This document shows positions 18,543 to 28,159 of a stretch of 64,000 nt of DNA, piece by piece. Origin of the DNA: an uncultured Muribaculaceae bacterium. Lineage in GTDB: Bacteria; Bacteroidota; Bacteroidia; Bacteroidales; Muribaculaceae. A program made the position numbers and the translations under genes. Location: NCBI GenBank assembly GCA_944320595.1, contig CALUIB010000005.1, positions 79,061 to 143,060 of the forward strand, given 5' to 3'. The notes beneath the pieces are model-generated. The model saw nothing but the letters and a program-made list of their open reading frames with translations, ran no database searches and was not told where the DNA came from. The first letter of the stretch is position 1, and every line of letters begins with the position of its first letter.

Positions 18543-19367
18543 TTACTTTTTCCTTCTTTCGATAATGTATTTCGAAGACAGTTTCTTCGGCGAGCGTGTC
18601 TTCAGGCCCTTAGCATACAAGCCTTTGCGTGAACGAGGATGACCACCCGACTGACGGCCTTCGCCACCACCCATGGGGTGATCCACTGGGTTCATTACCA
18701 CACCACGGTTGTGAGGGCGGCGGCCAAGCCAGCGGCTGCGTCCGGCCTTGCCCGAACGCTCAAGCGCGTGGTCGCTGTTCCCTACTACACCCACCGTAGC
18801 CCTGCACGCGGCAAGTATCTTGCGGGTTTCTCCCGAAGGTAATTTGACAATTGCGTAGTCGCCTTCGCGCGACACCAGCTGGGCGAACGTGCCGGCACTG
18901 CGTGCCATCGACGCTCCCTGGCCGGGACGCAACTCGATGTTGTGAATTAAGGTACCAACAGGTATGTTGCTAAGCGGGAGGGCGTTCCCGATTTCGGGAG
19001 CCACGTCCTTGCCGCTTACCACCGTAGCGCCAACTTCCAAGCCGTTGGGTGCGATGATGTAAGCCTTTGCTCCGTCAACATAGTAAAGCAATGCGATGCG
19101 AGCCGAGCGGTTGGGGTCGTACTCGATTTGCTTTACCTTTGCCGGCACACCGTCCTTGTTCCTCTTAAAGTCGATGATGCGGTATTTGCGCTTGTGGCCC
19201 CCGCCCATGTAGCGCATCGTGCGGTGGCCTTCGTTGTTGCGGCCACCCGTCGATTTCTTTCCGACCGTAAGAGATTTCTCTGGTGTACGTGTAGTAATGT
19301 CGCTGAATACACCAATAACCTTGTGTCTCTGCCCCGGTGTTGTGGGCTTAAATTTCCTTACTGCCAT
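18543..19367 (-). CDS. rplB: 50S ribosomal protein L2
   Basis: This 274-residue L2 starts [19 protein letters not shown] and has the universally conserved [20 protein letters not shown], whose histidine is near the peptidyl transferase centre. Other regions such as [20 protein letters not shown] also fit. It is 2 nt after rplW. Confidence 0.99.
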   Translation of the reverse strand: MAVRKFKPTTPGQRHKVIGVFSDITTRTPEKSLTVGKKSTGGRNNEGHRTMRYMGGGHKRKYRIIDFKRNKDGVPAKVKQIEYDPNRSARIALLYYVDGAKAYIIAPNGLEVGATVVSGKDVAPEIGNALPLSNIPVGTLIHNIELRPGQGASMARSAGTFAQLVSREGDYAIVKLPSGETRKILAACRATVGVVGNSDHALERSGKAGRSRWLGRRPHNRGVVMNPVDHPMGGGEGRQSGGHPRSRKGLYAKGLKTRSPKKLSSKYIIERRKK

Positions 19368-19369
19368 TT

Positions 19370-19663
19370 TTATTGTATGTTGCTATAAAAATCAATAGTA
19401 TCGCCCTCGGCAAGCGTCACAACGGCTTTCTTGAAAGCGTTGGTGCGACCCTTGATGAGGCCACCCTTGGTGTAGCGGTTCTTCTTCTTGCCGCTGTAAA
19501 TCATCGTGTTGACCGAAACTACTTTAACGCCATAGAGGTCTTCCACAAGCGCCTTGATTTGAGCTTTGTCGGCCTTGGGAGAAACCTTGAACGTAAATTG
19601 ATTTCTCTTTGCACTGAGGTTGTTGGCCTTTTCAGTGACTACCGGTAATATCATTATGTCCAT
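19370..19663 (-). CDS. rplW: 50S ribosomal protein L23
   Basis: This 97-residue L23 starts [20 protein letters not shown] and has the RNA-binding loop [21 protein letters not shown]23 docks trigger factor and the signal recognition particle at the exit tunnel. It follows rplD by 19 nt. Confidence 0.98.
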   Translation of the reverse strand: MDIMILPVVTEKANNLSAKRNQFTFKVSPKADKAQIKALVEDLYGVKVVSVNTMIYSGKKKNRYTKGGLIKGRTNAFKKAVVTLAEGDTIDFYSNIQ

Positions 19664-19682
19664 AGTTTATACCTCCTGTAAG

Positions 19683-20306
19683 TTAAAATTCGTTCACGAC
19701 TGGAACTGCACTCTCGCTTAACACCAGCACCTTGTTGTCAAGGATTACATAAGTGTTTAAGTCAGATGCAGTTGCAATTTTCACACCCTCGATGTTTCGA
19801 GCCGACAAATATACGTTTTTATTCTGGTCTGCTAAAACCCAAGTGGCTTTCTTGCCGTTAATTTTGAGATTATTAGCAATATTTACAAATTCTTTTGTTT
19901 TCGGAGCTTCAAAAGTGAAGTCTTCCACTACCAGAATTTCGTTGTCGGCAGCCTTCAGCGTGAGGGCCGAACGGCGAGCCAAGTCTTTTGTCTTCTTGTT
20001 GAGCTTGAAACGATAGTCGCGCGGACGCGGACCGAACACGCGGCCACCACCAGTCAACAGCGGCGAATTGATGTCGCCACGGCGTGCGCCACCGCCACCT
20101 TTTTGACGGCCGAGCTTGCGCGTACTGCCCGACACTTCGCTTCTCTCCTTTGCCTTGTGCGTACCCTGGCGTTGGTTGGCAAGGTATTGCTTAACGGCGA
20201 GGTAGATAACGTGCTGGTTGGGTTCTTCTACCGCGAAAACAGCATCGTTAAGCGTAACCTTCTTGCCGGTGTCTTCTCCTTTTATGTTATATACTGCGAG
20301 TTCCAT
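19683..20306 (-). CDS. rplD: 50S ribosomal protein L4
   Basis: This 207-residue L4 has the long arginine/glycine loop [20 protein letters not shown] that lines the exit tunnel. In E. coli L4 also represses the S10 operon; no long leader stands in front of this operon segment here. The ATG overlaps the rplC stop by one base. Confidence 0.99.
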   Translation of the reverse strand: MELAVYNIKGEDTGKKVTLNDAVFAVEEPNQHVIYLAVKQYLANQRQGTHKAKERSEVSGSTRKLGRQKGGGGARRGDINSPLLTGGGRVFGPRPRDYRFKLNKKTKDLARRSALTLKAADNEILVVEDFTFEAPKTKEFVNIANNLKINGKKATWVLADQNKNVYLSARNIEGVKIATASDLNTYVILDNKVLVLSESAVPVVNEF

Positions 20307-20923
20307 TATTTCTCAATTAATACGATTGAACCTTTATAGCCCGGAACCGATCCCTTGATTACCAACAGATTGTTTTCAGGCATAACCTTTACAACTTGTA
20401 GATTTTGCACAGTCACGCGCTCGTTGCCCATCTGGCCTGCCATGCGCATACCCTTGAACACCTTGGCCGGGTAAGAGCAAGCACCTATTGAACCGGGGGC
20501 GCGCAAGCGGTCGTCCTGGCCGTGGGTCGATTGGCCCACACCGCCGAAACCGTGGCGTTTTACAACACCTTGGAAACCATGTCCCTTGGAAGTGCCTATA
20601 ACGTCAACAAACTCGGCATCGGCAAACAGGTCAACGGTTATCGTGTCGCCTAACTTGTACTCGCCTTCGAAACCTTTGAACTCGGCCAAGTGCCGTTGCG
20701 GAGCTACGCCGGCCTTCTTGAAGTGGCCCTGTAGCGGCTTGGTGGTGTGCTTCTCCTTCTTCTCGATGAAACCGAGCTGGAGTGCCTCGTAGCCGTCTGT
20801 TTCCACTGTCTTAACCTGAGTAACTACACAAGGACCTACTTCGATAACAGTGCACGGTATGCTTTTACCGTCGGCACTGAATACGGATGTCATTCCGATT
20901 TTCTTTCCTAATAATCCTGGCAT
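20306..20923 (-). CDS. rplC: 50S ribosomal protein L3
   Basis: This 205-residue L3 starts [20 protein letters not shown] and has the signature [20 protein letters not shown], which reaches the peptidyl transferase centre, and [20 protein letters not shown]. It is 60 nt after rpsJ. Confidence 0.99.
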   Translation of the reverse strand: MPGLLGKKIGMTSVFSADGKSIPCTVIEVGPCVVTQVKTVETDGYEALQLGFIEKKEKHTTKPLQGHFKKAGVAPQRHLAEFKGFEGEYKLGDTITVDLFADAEFVDVIGTSKGHGFQGVVKRHGFGGVGQSTHGQDDRLRAPGSIGACSYPAKVFKGMRMAGQMGNERVTVQNLQVVKVMPENNLLVIKGSVPGYKGSIVLIEK

Positions 20924-20983
20924 TTCTCTTAATTTAAATGTTTCTCTGTTAAAGTCTTCTTTCTCTCGGAGTTTCGCCGCCTA

Positions 20984-21289
20984 TCACACCTTTATCTCTA
21001 CGGCCACACCGCTAGGCAATTCGAGCTTCATGAGGGCATCGACTGTCTTGGCAGTGCTGTTGTAGATGTCGATCAAGCGCTTGAACGACGACAATTGGAA
21101 CTGCTCACGCGACTTCTTGTTGACGAAAGTCGAGCGGTTAACGGTGAAAATCCGCTTGTGCGTAGGCAGTGGAATAGGACCGCTAACCACAGCTCCGGTT
21201 GCTTTCACAGTCTTGACGATCTTCTCGGCCGACTTGTCAACCAAGTTGTGATCGTAAGATTTCAATTTGATTCTTATTCTTTGATTCAT
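20984..21289 (-). CDS. rpsJ: 30S ribosomal protein S10
   Basis: This 101-residue S10 starts [20 protein letters not shown] and has the conserved [20 protein letters not shown]. Besides its place in the 30S head it is the NusE transcription factor, linking it to NusA at 46543-47805. It follows fusA by 20 nt. Confidence 0.99.
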   Translation of the reverse strand: MNQRIRIKLKSYDHNLVDKSAEKIVKTVKATGAVVSGPIPLPTHKRIFTVNRSTFVNKKSREQFQLSSFKRLIDIYNSTAKTVDALMKLELPSGVAVEIKV

Positions 21290-21309
21290 ATCTTGTTAAG
21301 ATGATTATT

Positions 21310-23436
21310 TTATTTCAACAAATCAACTCGTCCCTTGCATTCGGTCAATACCTGCTTTGCGATTGAGGTGCTTACCTCGGCATAGTGAGAGAACGACATG
21401 GTGGAAGTGGCGCGGCCCGAGGTAATGGTACGCAATGCCGTAACATAACCAAACATTTCGGCAAGCGGGGCTTTTGCCTTCACGATGCGAGCACCGCTGC
21501 GGCTCGACTCCATGGCCTCTACCTGTCCGCGACGCTTGTTAAGGTCGCCGATAACGTCACCCATGCTCTCTTCGGGAGTAACTACTTCAACCTTCATGAT
21601 AGGTTCGAGCAATACCGGGCCGGCCTGCTCGCAAGCCTTCTTGAATGCCTGGATGGCACAAAGTTCAAATGACAACTGGTCGGAGTCAACCGGGTGGAAC
21701 GAACCGTCGAGAACTGTAACCTTGAGGTGTTCAACCGGGTAACCGGCAAGAACGCCGTTCTTCATTGCGGTTGTGAAACCTTTCTGTATGGCGGGGATGA
21801 ATTCCTTTGGAATGTTACCGCCCTTCACCTCGTCAACGAATTGCAGGTTGCCCTCGAAACCTTCGTCAACCGGTTCTACACGGACGATGATGTCGGCAAA
21901 CTTACCGCGACCACCAGTCTGCTTCTTGAACACTTCACGCAATTCCACCGGCTTGGTGATTGCTTCCTTGTAGGTTACTTGCGGGCGGCCTTGGTTACAT
22001 TCTACCTTGAATTCGCGGCGCAAGCGGTCGATAATAATGTCGAGGTGCAATTCACCCATACCGCTGATGACGGTTTGGCCAGTCTCCTCGTTGGTAGCAA
22101 CACGGAATGTCGGGTCTTCCTCGGCCAACTTCTGCAAGCCCACGCCGAGCTTGTCGAGGTCTTTCTGCGTCTTGGGCTCAACGGCGATACCGATAACCGG
22201 TTCGGGAAAGTCCATTGCCTCAAGCACAATCGGGTGAGCCTCGTCACACAGTGTGTCGCCTGTGCGAATATCCTTGAAACCTACGCCTGCGCCGATGTCG
22301 CCGCAACCGATTGTTTCCATCGGGTTCTGCTTGTTGGAGTGCATCTGGAACAAGCGCGAAATGCGTTCCTTCTTGCCCGAGCGAGAGTTGAGAACGTAGC
22401 TGCCGGCATCGATTTTGCCCGAGTAAACACGGAAGAATACAAGACGGCCAACGTAGGGGTCGGTTGCAATCTTGAATGCGAGCGCGCACATGGGTTCTTC
22501 AAAGAGCGGCTTGCGAGTAACAACGGTGTCGGGGTCGTCAACTGCATGGCCCACAACCTCGGCAGTGTCCTCGGGGCTGGGCAAGTAAGCGCATACTGCG
22601 TCGAGCAGCGTCTGTACGCCCTTGTTCTTGAACGAGCTACCGCAAAGCATCGGCACAATGCTCATCTTCAGCGTGGCAGCACGCAAGGCACGCTTTATTT
22701 CTTCGGGAGTGATTGTCGAGGGATCGTCAAAGTATTTTGCCATCAAGTCATCGTCGAATTCGGCAATACTTTCAAGCATCTTGTCGCGCCACTCTTCGCA
22801 CTCGGCGAGCATATTTTCGGGAATCGGGCCGCGAGTATATTCGGCACCCATCGTCTCGTCGTGCCATATAAGCGACTCCATAGTGATGAGGTCAACCACG
22901 CCCTTGAAAGTCTCTTCAGCACCTATGGGCACTTGTATCGGGCACGGGTTTGCGCCGAGGATTTCCTTCATTTGGCGCACAACCTCGAAGAAGTTGGCAC
23001 CCGAGCGGTCCATCTTGTTGACGTAACCGATACGGGGTACATTATATTTGTCGGCCTGGCGCCAAACGGTTTCAGACTGCGGTTCCACGCCACCAACGGC
23101 ACAGAAAGTAGCAATGGCGCCATCGAGCACACGCAGCGAACGCTCAACTTCAACGGTGAAGTCAACGTGTCCCGGAGTGTCGATAAGGTTTATCTTGTAC
23201 TTCTTGCCCTCATAGTTCCAGAATGTGGTGGTGGCAGCCGAGGTAATAGTGATACCACGCTCCTGCTCCTGCTCCATCCAGTCCATGGTGGCGGCGCCAT
23301 CGTGCACCTCGCCAATCTTGTGGGTCAAACCGGTGTAGAACAGGATACGTTCCGACGTTGTGGTCTTGCCGGCATCGATGTGAGCCATGATACCGATGTT
23401 GCGCGTAAAAACTAATTGCGAATCAGTTGTAGCCAT
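21310..23436 (-). CDS. fusA: Elongation factor G
   Basis: This 708-residue translational GTPase drives ribosomal translocation. The G-domain shows [19 protein letters not shown] (P-loop), [20 protein letters not shown] and [10 protein letters not shown]. Domain II, the domain III phrase [17 protein letters not shown] and domains IV-V (ending [19 protein letters not shown]) follow in order. It lies between rpsG and rpsJ; the tuf gene that follows fusA in many bacteria is absent from the window. Confidence 0.99.
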   Translation of the reverse strand: MATTDSQLVFTRNIGIMAHIDAGKTTTSERILFYTGLTHKIGEVHDGAATMDWMEQEQERGITITSAATTTFWNYEGKKYKINLIDTPGHVDFTVEVERSLRVLDGAIATFCAVGGVEPQSETVWRQADKYNVPRIGYVNKMDRSGANFFEVVRQMKEILGANPCPIQVPIGAEETFKGVVDLITMESLIWHDETMGAEYTRGPIPENMLAECEEWRDKMLESIAEFDDDLMAKYFDDPSTITPEEIKRALRAATLKMSIVPMLCGSSFKNKGVQTLLDAVCAYLPSPEDTAEVVGHAVDDPDTVVTRKPLFEEPMCALAFKIATDPYVGRLVFFRVYSGKIDAGSYVLNSRSGKKERISRLFQMHSNKQNPMETIGCGDIGAGVGFKDIRTGDTLCDEAHPIVLEAMDFPEPVIGIAVEPKTQKDLDKLGVGLQKLAEEDPTFRVATNEETGQTVISGMGELHLDIIIDRLRREFKVECNQGRPQVTYKEAITKPVELREVFKKQTGGRGKFADIIVRVEPVDEGFEGNLQFVDEVKGGNIPKEFIPAIQKGFTTAMKNGVLAGYPVEHLKVTVLDGSFHPVDSDQLSFELCAIQAFKKACEQAGPVLLEPIMKVEVVTPEESMGDVIGDLNKRRGQVEAMESSRSGARIVKAKAPLAEMFGYVTALRTITSGRATSTMSFSHYAEVSTSIAKQVLTECKGRVDLLK

Positions 23437-23459
23437 CTTTATAATGTTCTCAAATTTAA

Positions 23460-23936
23460 TTAAAACCTGAAGTGTGCGAATGCGCGGTTAGCCTCGGCCA
23501 TCTTGTGCATATCCTCTTTGCGCTTGAATGCGCCACCTTGTTCGTTATATGCGTCAACAATTTCCGAAGCGAGCTTGTCGGCCATAGTCTTGCCGCCACG
23601 CTTGCGTGCGTATGAAATAAGATTCTTCATTGAGATCGACTCCTTGCGGTCGGGGCGAATTTCGGTAGGTACTTGGAAAGTGGCACCACCCACACGGCGA
23701 GACTTCACTTCCACTTGCGGCGTAATGTTCTCCAACGCCTTCTTCCATATTTCGAGGGCGCTCTTTTCCTCGTTAGGCATCTTCTTCTTAACTAATTCGA
23801 GCGCGGTATAGAAAATCTTGTACGACGTGTTCTTCTTGCCGTCATACATCAAGTGATTTACGAATTTTGAAACTCTTACATCACTAAAAACGGGATCGGG
23901 TAAAACGACCCTTTTCTTTGGCTTTGCCTTTCTCAT
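23460..23936 (-). CDS. rpsG: 30S ribosomal protein S7
   Basis: This 158-residue S7 begins [20 protein letters not shown] and contains the conserved [21 protein letters not shown]7 nucleates assembly of the 30S head and in E. coli represses part of the str operon by binding the rpsL-rpsG spacer. Here that spacer is 214 nt, the longest inside the block. Confidence 0.99.
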   Translation of the reverse strand: MRKAKPKKRVVLPDPVFSDVRVSKFVNHLMYDGKKNTSYKIFYTALELVKKKMPNEEKSALEIWKKALENITPQVEVKSRRVGGATFQVPTEIRPDRKESISMKNLISYARKRGGKTMADKLASEIVDAYNEQGGAFKRKEDMHKMAEANRAFAHFRF

Positions 23937-24150
23937 TTCAATTTTAAAAGTTGCGTTTTTGTTCGCTTGGTTGTTGTCTTACATCATCTTCAACGGACAT
24001 TCTCCAATGTCTCATTTACTCAACCGTAATACCAATTCCAATAAAACCAAAAACTAAGTTTGATACTTGTTCTTTTTGTTTTGTGTCGCCGGCATCTATC
24101 CGGCTTTTAAGTAAGAGGCAGTGTCACTGCGCGTTGCACAAACGCGTGTA
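23937..24150 (-). promoter_or_regulatory. Long rpsL-rpsG spacer (candidate S7 control region)
   Basis: There are 214 nt between rpsL and rpsG. On the minus strand two hairpins can form: CGCGTT/AACGCG (24146-24130) directly after rpsL, and GCCGG/CCGGC (24104-24088). The remainder is A-rich. An attenuator or S7-binding leader is plausible from position, but I cannot fold it reliably by eye. Confidence 0.4.
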
Positions 24151-24537
24151 TTACTTCTTTGCTCCTGCCTTAGGACGCTTGGCACCGTATTTCGAACGGC
24201 GTTGTGTGCGGCCTGCCACGCCTGCGGTATCGAGTGTTCCGCGAATGATGTGGTAACGAACGCCGGGGAGGTCTTTTACACGTCCGCCCCTGACCATAAC
24301 GATCGAGTGTTCTTGCAGGTTGTGGCCTTCGCCGGGAATGTAGGAGTTAACTTCCTTGCCGTTGGTCAACCTCACACGAGCCACTTTACGCATTGCCGAG
24401 TTAGGCTTCTTAGGCGTAGTGGTGTAAACGCGCACGCACACGCCACGACGTTGCGGGCATGAATCGAGTGCGGGCGACTTGCTCTTGTCAACCAGTGTCA
24501 CACGGCCTTTTCTTACTAATTGCTGAATTGTAGGCAT
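24151..24537 (-). CDS. rpsL: 30S ribosomal protein S12
   Basis: This 128-residue S12 starts [20 protein letters not shown] and has the decoding-centre loops [19 protein letters not shown] (with the lysine whose mutation gives streptomycin resistance) and [19 protein letters not shown]. Both positions look wild type. It is the first gene of the block. Confidence 0.99.
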   Translation of the reverse strand: MPTIQQLVRKGRVTLVDKSKSPALDSCPQRRGVCVRVYTTTPKKPNSAMRKVARVRLTNGKEVNSYIPGEGHNLQEHSIVMVRGGRVKDLPGVRYHIIRGTLDTAGVAGRTQRRSKYGAKRPKAGAKK

Positions 24538-24672
24538 CTTAGTTCTTTTTGTTTATTAAAAAATACTTTTATTTTAGTCTTATTGTCTTGCTTGCGGCAT
24601 TGCGGTGCACATTCCGCACACTAAATCAACGACTTAGACAGGATTTTTGCACACGTCAGCCGAAAAACTTTG

Positions 24673-24704
24673 CAAAGATAAGCACTAATATTCTAATTAC
24701 CAAA
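24673..24704 (-). promoter_or_regulatory. Promoter of the ribosomal protein block
   Basis: On the minus strand TTTG (24704-24701), 20 nt, then TATCTTTG (24680-24673) gives a full Bacteroidota promoter consensus. The predicted start near 24667 leaves an A/T-rich leader of about 130 nt before rpsL. Confidence 0.8.
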
Positions 24705-24792
24705 TGTTTTTACCCCACATTATTGCGACACAGCACTGATCTTCTTGTCCTTACGCCTTGGCATAGGGGGTTGAGAAATTTATGTGTTAATA

Positions 24793-25347
24793 TTATTTAT
24801 TATTAATTACATTTATTTCACTTAACAATACCCCCCGCTTGTCCTTCTCCGACAGGTTAAGCGTCATGCCCTCGGTTGGCCAATCAATGCCCAGCGCAGG
24901 GTCGTCGTAGCGCAGTGTGGCCTCGGCCTGAGGGGCATATACATTGTCAACCTTGTACTGGAACTGAGCCACGTCGCTCAACACCAAGAACCCATGGGCG
25001 AAATGGCGCGGTATGAAGATTTGCCTGCCGTTCTCCTGGCTCAGCTCCACGGCCACGTGCTTGCCGAATGTGGGGGAGCCGGCCCGCAAGTCAACAGCGA
25101 CATCAAGCACTCTGCCCATCGACACCCTCACAAGCTTGGCCTGGCTGAACTCACCGCGCTGGAAATGCAGTCCGCGCAACACGCCGCGTGAAGACACCGA
25201 CTCGTTGTCCTGCACAAAATCGACACGGCCCACTACCTGCTCGAATTCCGACTGCTTGAACGTCTCGCAAAAATAGCCTCGCGCATCGCCATGCCTCACG
25301 GGGTCGATGACCCACACCCCCTTGATATATTGTTCCTTAAATTCCAT
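24793..25347 (-). CDS. rfbC: dTDP-4-dehydrorhamnose 3,5-epimerase
   Basis: This 184-residue cupin is of the RmlC family, third enzyme of dTDP-L-rhamnose synthesis. Visible are the RGYFCETFKQSEF N-terminal part, the catalytic-histidine motif GVLRGLHFQRGEFSQAKLVR and the FIPRHFAHGFLVLSD segment. It stands alone: rmlA, rmlB and rmlD are not in this window. A lone TAnnTTTG box (TATTTTTG, minus strand 25391-25384) lies about 37 nt upstream of the ATG. Confidence 0.95.
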   Translation of the reverse strand: MEFKEQYIKGVWVIDPVRHGDARGYFCETFKQSEFEQVVGRVDFVQDNESVSSRGVLRGLHFQRGEFSQAKLVRVSMGRVLDVAVDLRAGSPTFGKHVAVELSQENGRQIFIPRHFAHGFLVLSDVAQFQYKVDNVYAPQAEATLRYDDPALGIDWPTEGMTLNLSEKDKRGVLLSEINVINNK

Positions 25348-25480
25348 CTGCTGTATCTATATGCATTAATGCCACAAAATTAGCAAAAATACGGCAAGAC
25401 AGTTTGAACTACGGCATTTTATTATTACTTTTGGGAAAAATCGCAAACAAATCACATTAACATTCACCTATCATCAAGAC

Positions 25481-27340
25481 ATGACAACAAAATTACTAAC
25501 CTCACTCATCGCGGCATTGGCGTGCGCAATGCCAATGACAGCACAAGTAGGAATTACACGGGCACAGGTGACACAAGACACAAGCTGCACCGGGGCCGGC
25601 AACCCTAACGACCCGGTACTAAAGATAACCGTGACAGCATCGAGCACCTCTGTGGAAGTGAAGTCGATGGACATAACACTTGACGGCACCACCGACATCA
25701 ACGACTACGAAAAAGTGAAAATATATTACGACGGCAACGACTTGTCAAAGCGTTTCGACGAGCGCAACGCCGAAGGCTCCACGCTGCTCGGCGAATTTGA
25801 GCCGCAAGCCGGAACCATGACTTGCAACTTCAGCAACACGGTGGAAATAAGCGGCAGGGGCAACACGTTCTATGTCGTGGCCTCGGTGGCCGACAATGCC
25901 ACCGAAGGCAACCACATCGATGCCTCCCTGCTGTCAATCACCACGGCTGGCGGGACATACAGCGTTAACGACGGAGCTCCCGAAGGCGCCCGCGAGATAC
26001 TGATGCTGCGCAAGCTGCTTTACGCCCCCGGCGACAACGGCTCGGTGGCCTACCGAATACCATCAATGGTAATCCTGCCAAACGGCAACATCGTGACTGC
26101 CATCGACCGCCGCTGGAACAGCGAGGCCGACTTGGCCAACCGCATCGACATCATAGCCCGCATAAGCGAGGATGGCGGATACACCTGGAGCGAGGAATAT
26201 ACTATAGCCGAGGCTACTGACGACCAAAACGGGCGAGGCGACTGCGCGATGGTGGTGGCCGCCAACGGCGACATTGTGGCCGCATTCGTGGGCGGCAACA
26301 GCCTGTGGAACTCCACCGAGGCCGACCCTATGGTATCGTTCATAAGCCGCTCAAGCGACGGCGGCAAGACGTGGACTCCGGTAGAAGAAGGTGGTCAAGG
26401 CGACATCACAAAACAAATATGGGGCTCGGAATGCGGTGGCGACGCAACCCGCATAGGCGGCACGGCAGCATTCTTCGGCTCGGGTCGAGGGCTGTGCCTG
26501 ACGCGGCAGACGGGCGACAACGCTGGCAAGAACGGCCGCATAATGTTTGTCACCGGCGTGCGCAACAACGGCAAGCTTTACAACTATGCCGTATATTCCG
26601 ATGATAACGGACTCACTTGGAAAGTATCGGAACAAGCATTCGCCGAGGGTGATGAATCTAAGGTGGCCGAACTTAACGACGGCACCATACTGATGAGCGT
26701 GCGCAACAGCAACGGTTGCCGCGGATACGCCCGCTCGACCGACGGCGGCGAAACATGGACCGAACAGGGCACTTGGAGCGACCTCAACGTGAATGCCTGC
26801 AACGGCGACATACTTGAATACACGGCAATCGCCGATGGCGACGACAAGAACCGCACACTGCACTCGCTGCCTATAAACGACGGCCGCAAGCAGCGCGAGA
26901 AAATATCGGTTTACCTGAGCTACGACGAAGGCCAGACGTGGGAACGCAAGAAACAGCTGTTTGGCGGCCTGTCGGCATACTCCACAATGATAAAGCTCCC
27001 CGACGGCACAATAGGCATATATGCCGAAGACCAGCAAGGCAACAAGACCAGCAACTACTTCATGCGCTTTTCACTTTCATGGCTCACCGACGGCGAAGAC
27101 TCCTACAATGCCTCAATCGACAACACGGCAGCAGCCGACAACAGTAACAGCGTATTGATAAATGCAAGTAACGGCTGCATAGAAATAACCGCCGCCGACA
27201 CGCTTACCGCCGACATATACAACATCGACGGGCTGCTCGTGAAAAGCTCAACCGTCCAGCAAACCGATGTCATCCCCATACCCTCGGGTGCATACATCGT
27301 CAAGGCAGGCGACACCACCCAAAAAGTGATAGTAATGTAA
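25481..27340 (+). CDS. nanH: Secreted exo-alpha-sialidase with T9SS-like tail
   Basis: The 619-residue protein should hydrolyse terminal sialic acids from host or dietary glycans. It starts with a signal peptide (MTTKLLTSLIAALACAMPMT). A beta-sandwich domain of about residues 25-175 is of the kind that precedes bacterial sialidase propellers. The catalytic six-blade propeller starts with YRIPS, the first active-site arginine. Five Asp boxes follow near residues 229 (SEDGGYTW), 291 (SSDGGKTW), 373 (SDDNGLTW), 419 (STDGGETW) and 480 (SYDEGQTW). The last ~75 residues resemble a type IX secretion sorting domain (NIDGLLVKSS ... IPSGAYIVKAGDTTQKVIVM). It is divergent from rfbC. No sialic-acid catabolic genes are adjacent. 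Confidence 0.92.
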   Translation: MTTKLLTSLIAALACAMPMTAQVGITRAQVTQDTSCTGAGNPNDPVLKITVTASSTSVEVKSMDITLDGTTDINDYEKVKIYYDGNDLSKRFDERNAEGSTLLGEFEPQAGTMTCNFSNTVEISGRGNTFYVVASVADNATEGNHIDASLLSITTAGGTYSVNDGAPEGAREILMLRKLLYAPGDNGSVAYRIPSMVILPNGNIVTAIDRRWNSEADLANRIDIIARISEDGGYTWSEEYTIAEATDDQNGRGDCAMVVAANGDIVAAFVGGNSLWNSTEADPMVSFISRSSDGGKTWTPVEEGGQGDITKQIWGSECGGDATRIGGTAAFFGSGRGLCLTRQTGDNAGKNGRIMFVTGVRNNGKLYNYAVYSDDNGLTWKVSEQAFAEGDESKVAELNDGTILMSVRNSNGCRGYARSTDGGETWTEQGTWSDLNVNACNGDILEYTAIADGDDKNRTLHSLPINDGRKQREKISVYLSYDEGQTWERKKQLFGGLSAYSTMIKLPDGTIGIYAEDQQGNKTSNYFMRFSLSWLTDGEDSYNASIDNTAAADNSNSVLINASNGCIEITAADTLTADIYNIDGLLVKSSTVQQTDVIPIPSGAYIVKAGDTTQKVIVM

Positions 27341-27421
27341 ATATCATATAACTCTCCACGGCAGGGATATGGCCACCTACCATACTCCTGCCGTGAATTT
27401 TCAAGCAAGTTATGTCGAAAA

Positions 27422-27453
27422 CTTGCACGACACTGCAAAAATGCTTATCTTTG
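27422..27453 (+). promoter_or_regulatory. Promoter of tRNA-Leu
   Basis: CTTG (27422-27425), 20 nt, then TATCTTTG (27446-27453) is a near-consensus Bacteroidota promoter about 57 nt upstream of the tRNA. Confidence 0.65.
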
Positions 27454-27509
27454 CAGCACTTTTATGCCGACCGCCTGCCCCACCGTGGGCTTGCACACAT
27501 AAAAAGTTG

Positions 27510-27592
27510 CTCGGATGGTGGAATGGTAGACACGAAGGACTTAAAATCCTTTGGCCATTGCGGCTGTGCGGGTTCAAGTCCCGCTCCGAGTA
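27510..27592 (+). tRNA. tRNA-Leu (anticodon TAA)
   Basis: The 83-nt cloverleaf has acceptor arms GCTCGGA / TCCGAGT with a G-T closing pair. The anticodon stem AAGGA/TCCTT encloses CTTAAAA, with anticodon TAA. A long variable arm typical of leucine tRNA is present, and the T arm is GCGGG TTCAAGT CCCGC. CCA is not encoded. The 3' end doubles as the attachment site of the integrated element; the tRNA itself is intact. Confidence 0.95.
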
Positions 27593-27610
27593 CAAAACAA
27601 ATCGCTAACT
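27579..27610 (+). repeat. attL direct repeat
   Basis: The 32 bp are identical to 33968-33999. It starts in the tRNA-Leu T-arm (TCCCGCTCCGAG) and ends in AAATCGCTAACT. Homology to the right copy continues imperfectly for about 30 bp more and includes the second arm of a terminator-like hairpin (AAATCGC / GCGATTT). Confidence 0.9.
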
Positions 27611-27648
27611 ATCAGTATATTAGATGGTTGGCGATTTTGCTTTATCCG

Positions 27649-27675
27649 TTTTGTCCTCCTTTTGTCCTCCAAATC
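27649..27675 (+). repeat. Left copy of 27-bp element-end repeat (candidate integrase arm site)
   Basis: Two adjacent TTTTGTCCTCC units (27649-27659 and 27660-27670) are followed by AAATC. The same 27 bp occur at 33831-33857 near the other end. Position inside each att end is that expected of arm-type binding sites of a tyrosine integrase. Confidence 0.6.
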
Positions 27676-27683
27676 AAATTCAA

Positions 27684-27722
27684 GGTAAAAACAAGGGTGC
27701 AAGCCATCGCGGCTGACACCCT
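27684..27722 (-). terminator. Terminator of the element's minus-strand operon
   Basis: On the minus strand AGGGTG (27722-27717) pairs with CACCCT (27699-27694), with a further inner GGC/GCC pairing, followed by TTGTTTTTACC. It lies between the last cargo ORF and attL. Confidence 0.6.
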
Positions 27723-27879
27723 CTTATTTACGCTTGAAATTACCTTTATGGCAATTTGTCACAAAGATAGCAACATCATTCGTGTAAAAAAAACGCTCCA
27801 ACCATTTACGTAGTATTACAGTCGGCTCACGGTGGCGGCGGTTTCAGTTTGGATTTGCCACAGCCACCACTATTATCCA

Positions 27880-28131
27880 CTAAAATAGTTGCCCCCAGTT
27901 TCTGAATTGACGTACAAAAAACGGGCTTAGCGTCGCTGCCTCGCCCATATCTTTCTTTATGTGGAATATATCCGTTTTTGCGCCGTCGGGGTTGGGCAAG
28001 CCCACAAACGCCGTCATTTGCGTTCTGACGGCGTTTTGCCCGTCGGCTGATAGTTTTACCTCCCACGGCGTGGAACGCCGCCATATCGCATTACCGCAAG
28101 CCGTGGGGCATAACATAAACAGTGCCGTCAT
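27880..28131 (-). CDS. Small hypothetical protein of the element
   Basis: This 83-residue frame begins MTALFMLCPTACGNAIWRRS and ends FFVRQFRNWGQLF. I chose ATG 28131 because a GAGG stretch stands 7 nt upstream; a GTG three codons earlier is the other option. It follows the preceding gene by 28 nt in the same direction and ends before the operon terminator. I see no known domain. It could be a chance frame. Confidence 0.4.
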   Translation of the reverse strand: MTALFMLCPTACGNAIWRRSTPWEVKLSADGQNAVRTQMTAFVGLPNPDGAKTDIFHIKKDMGEAATLSPFFVRQFRNWGQLF

Positions 28132-28159
28132 GGCTTTCACCTCAACGGCACTGCATCTC

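Noticed and set aside
21694..23415. 573-codon open frame on the plus strand
   Set aside because: It lies fully antisense to fusA, whose codon pattern explains the open frame; the translation has no recognisable domain.
27827..28084. 85-codon minus-strand frame overlapping the small element ORF
   Set aside because: It uses a different frame of the same DNA, has no start-site support and overlaps the better-placed frame at 27880-28131.
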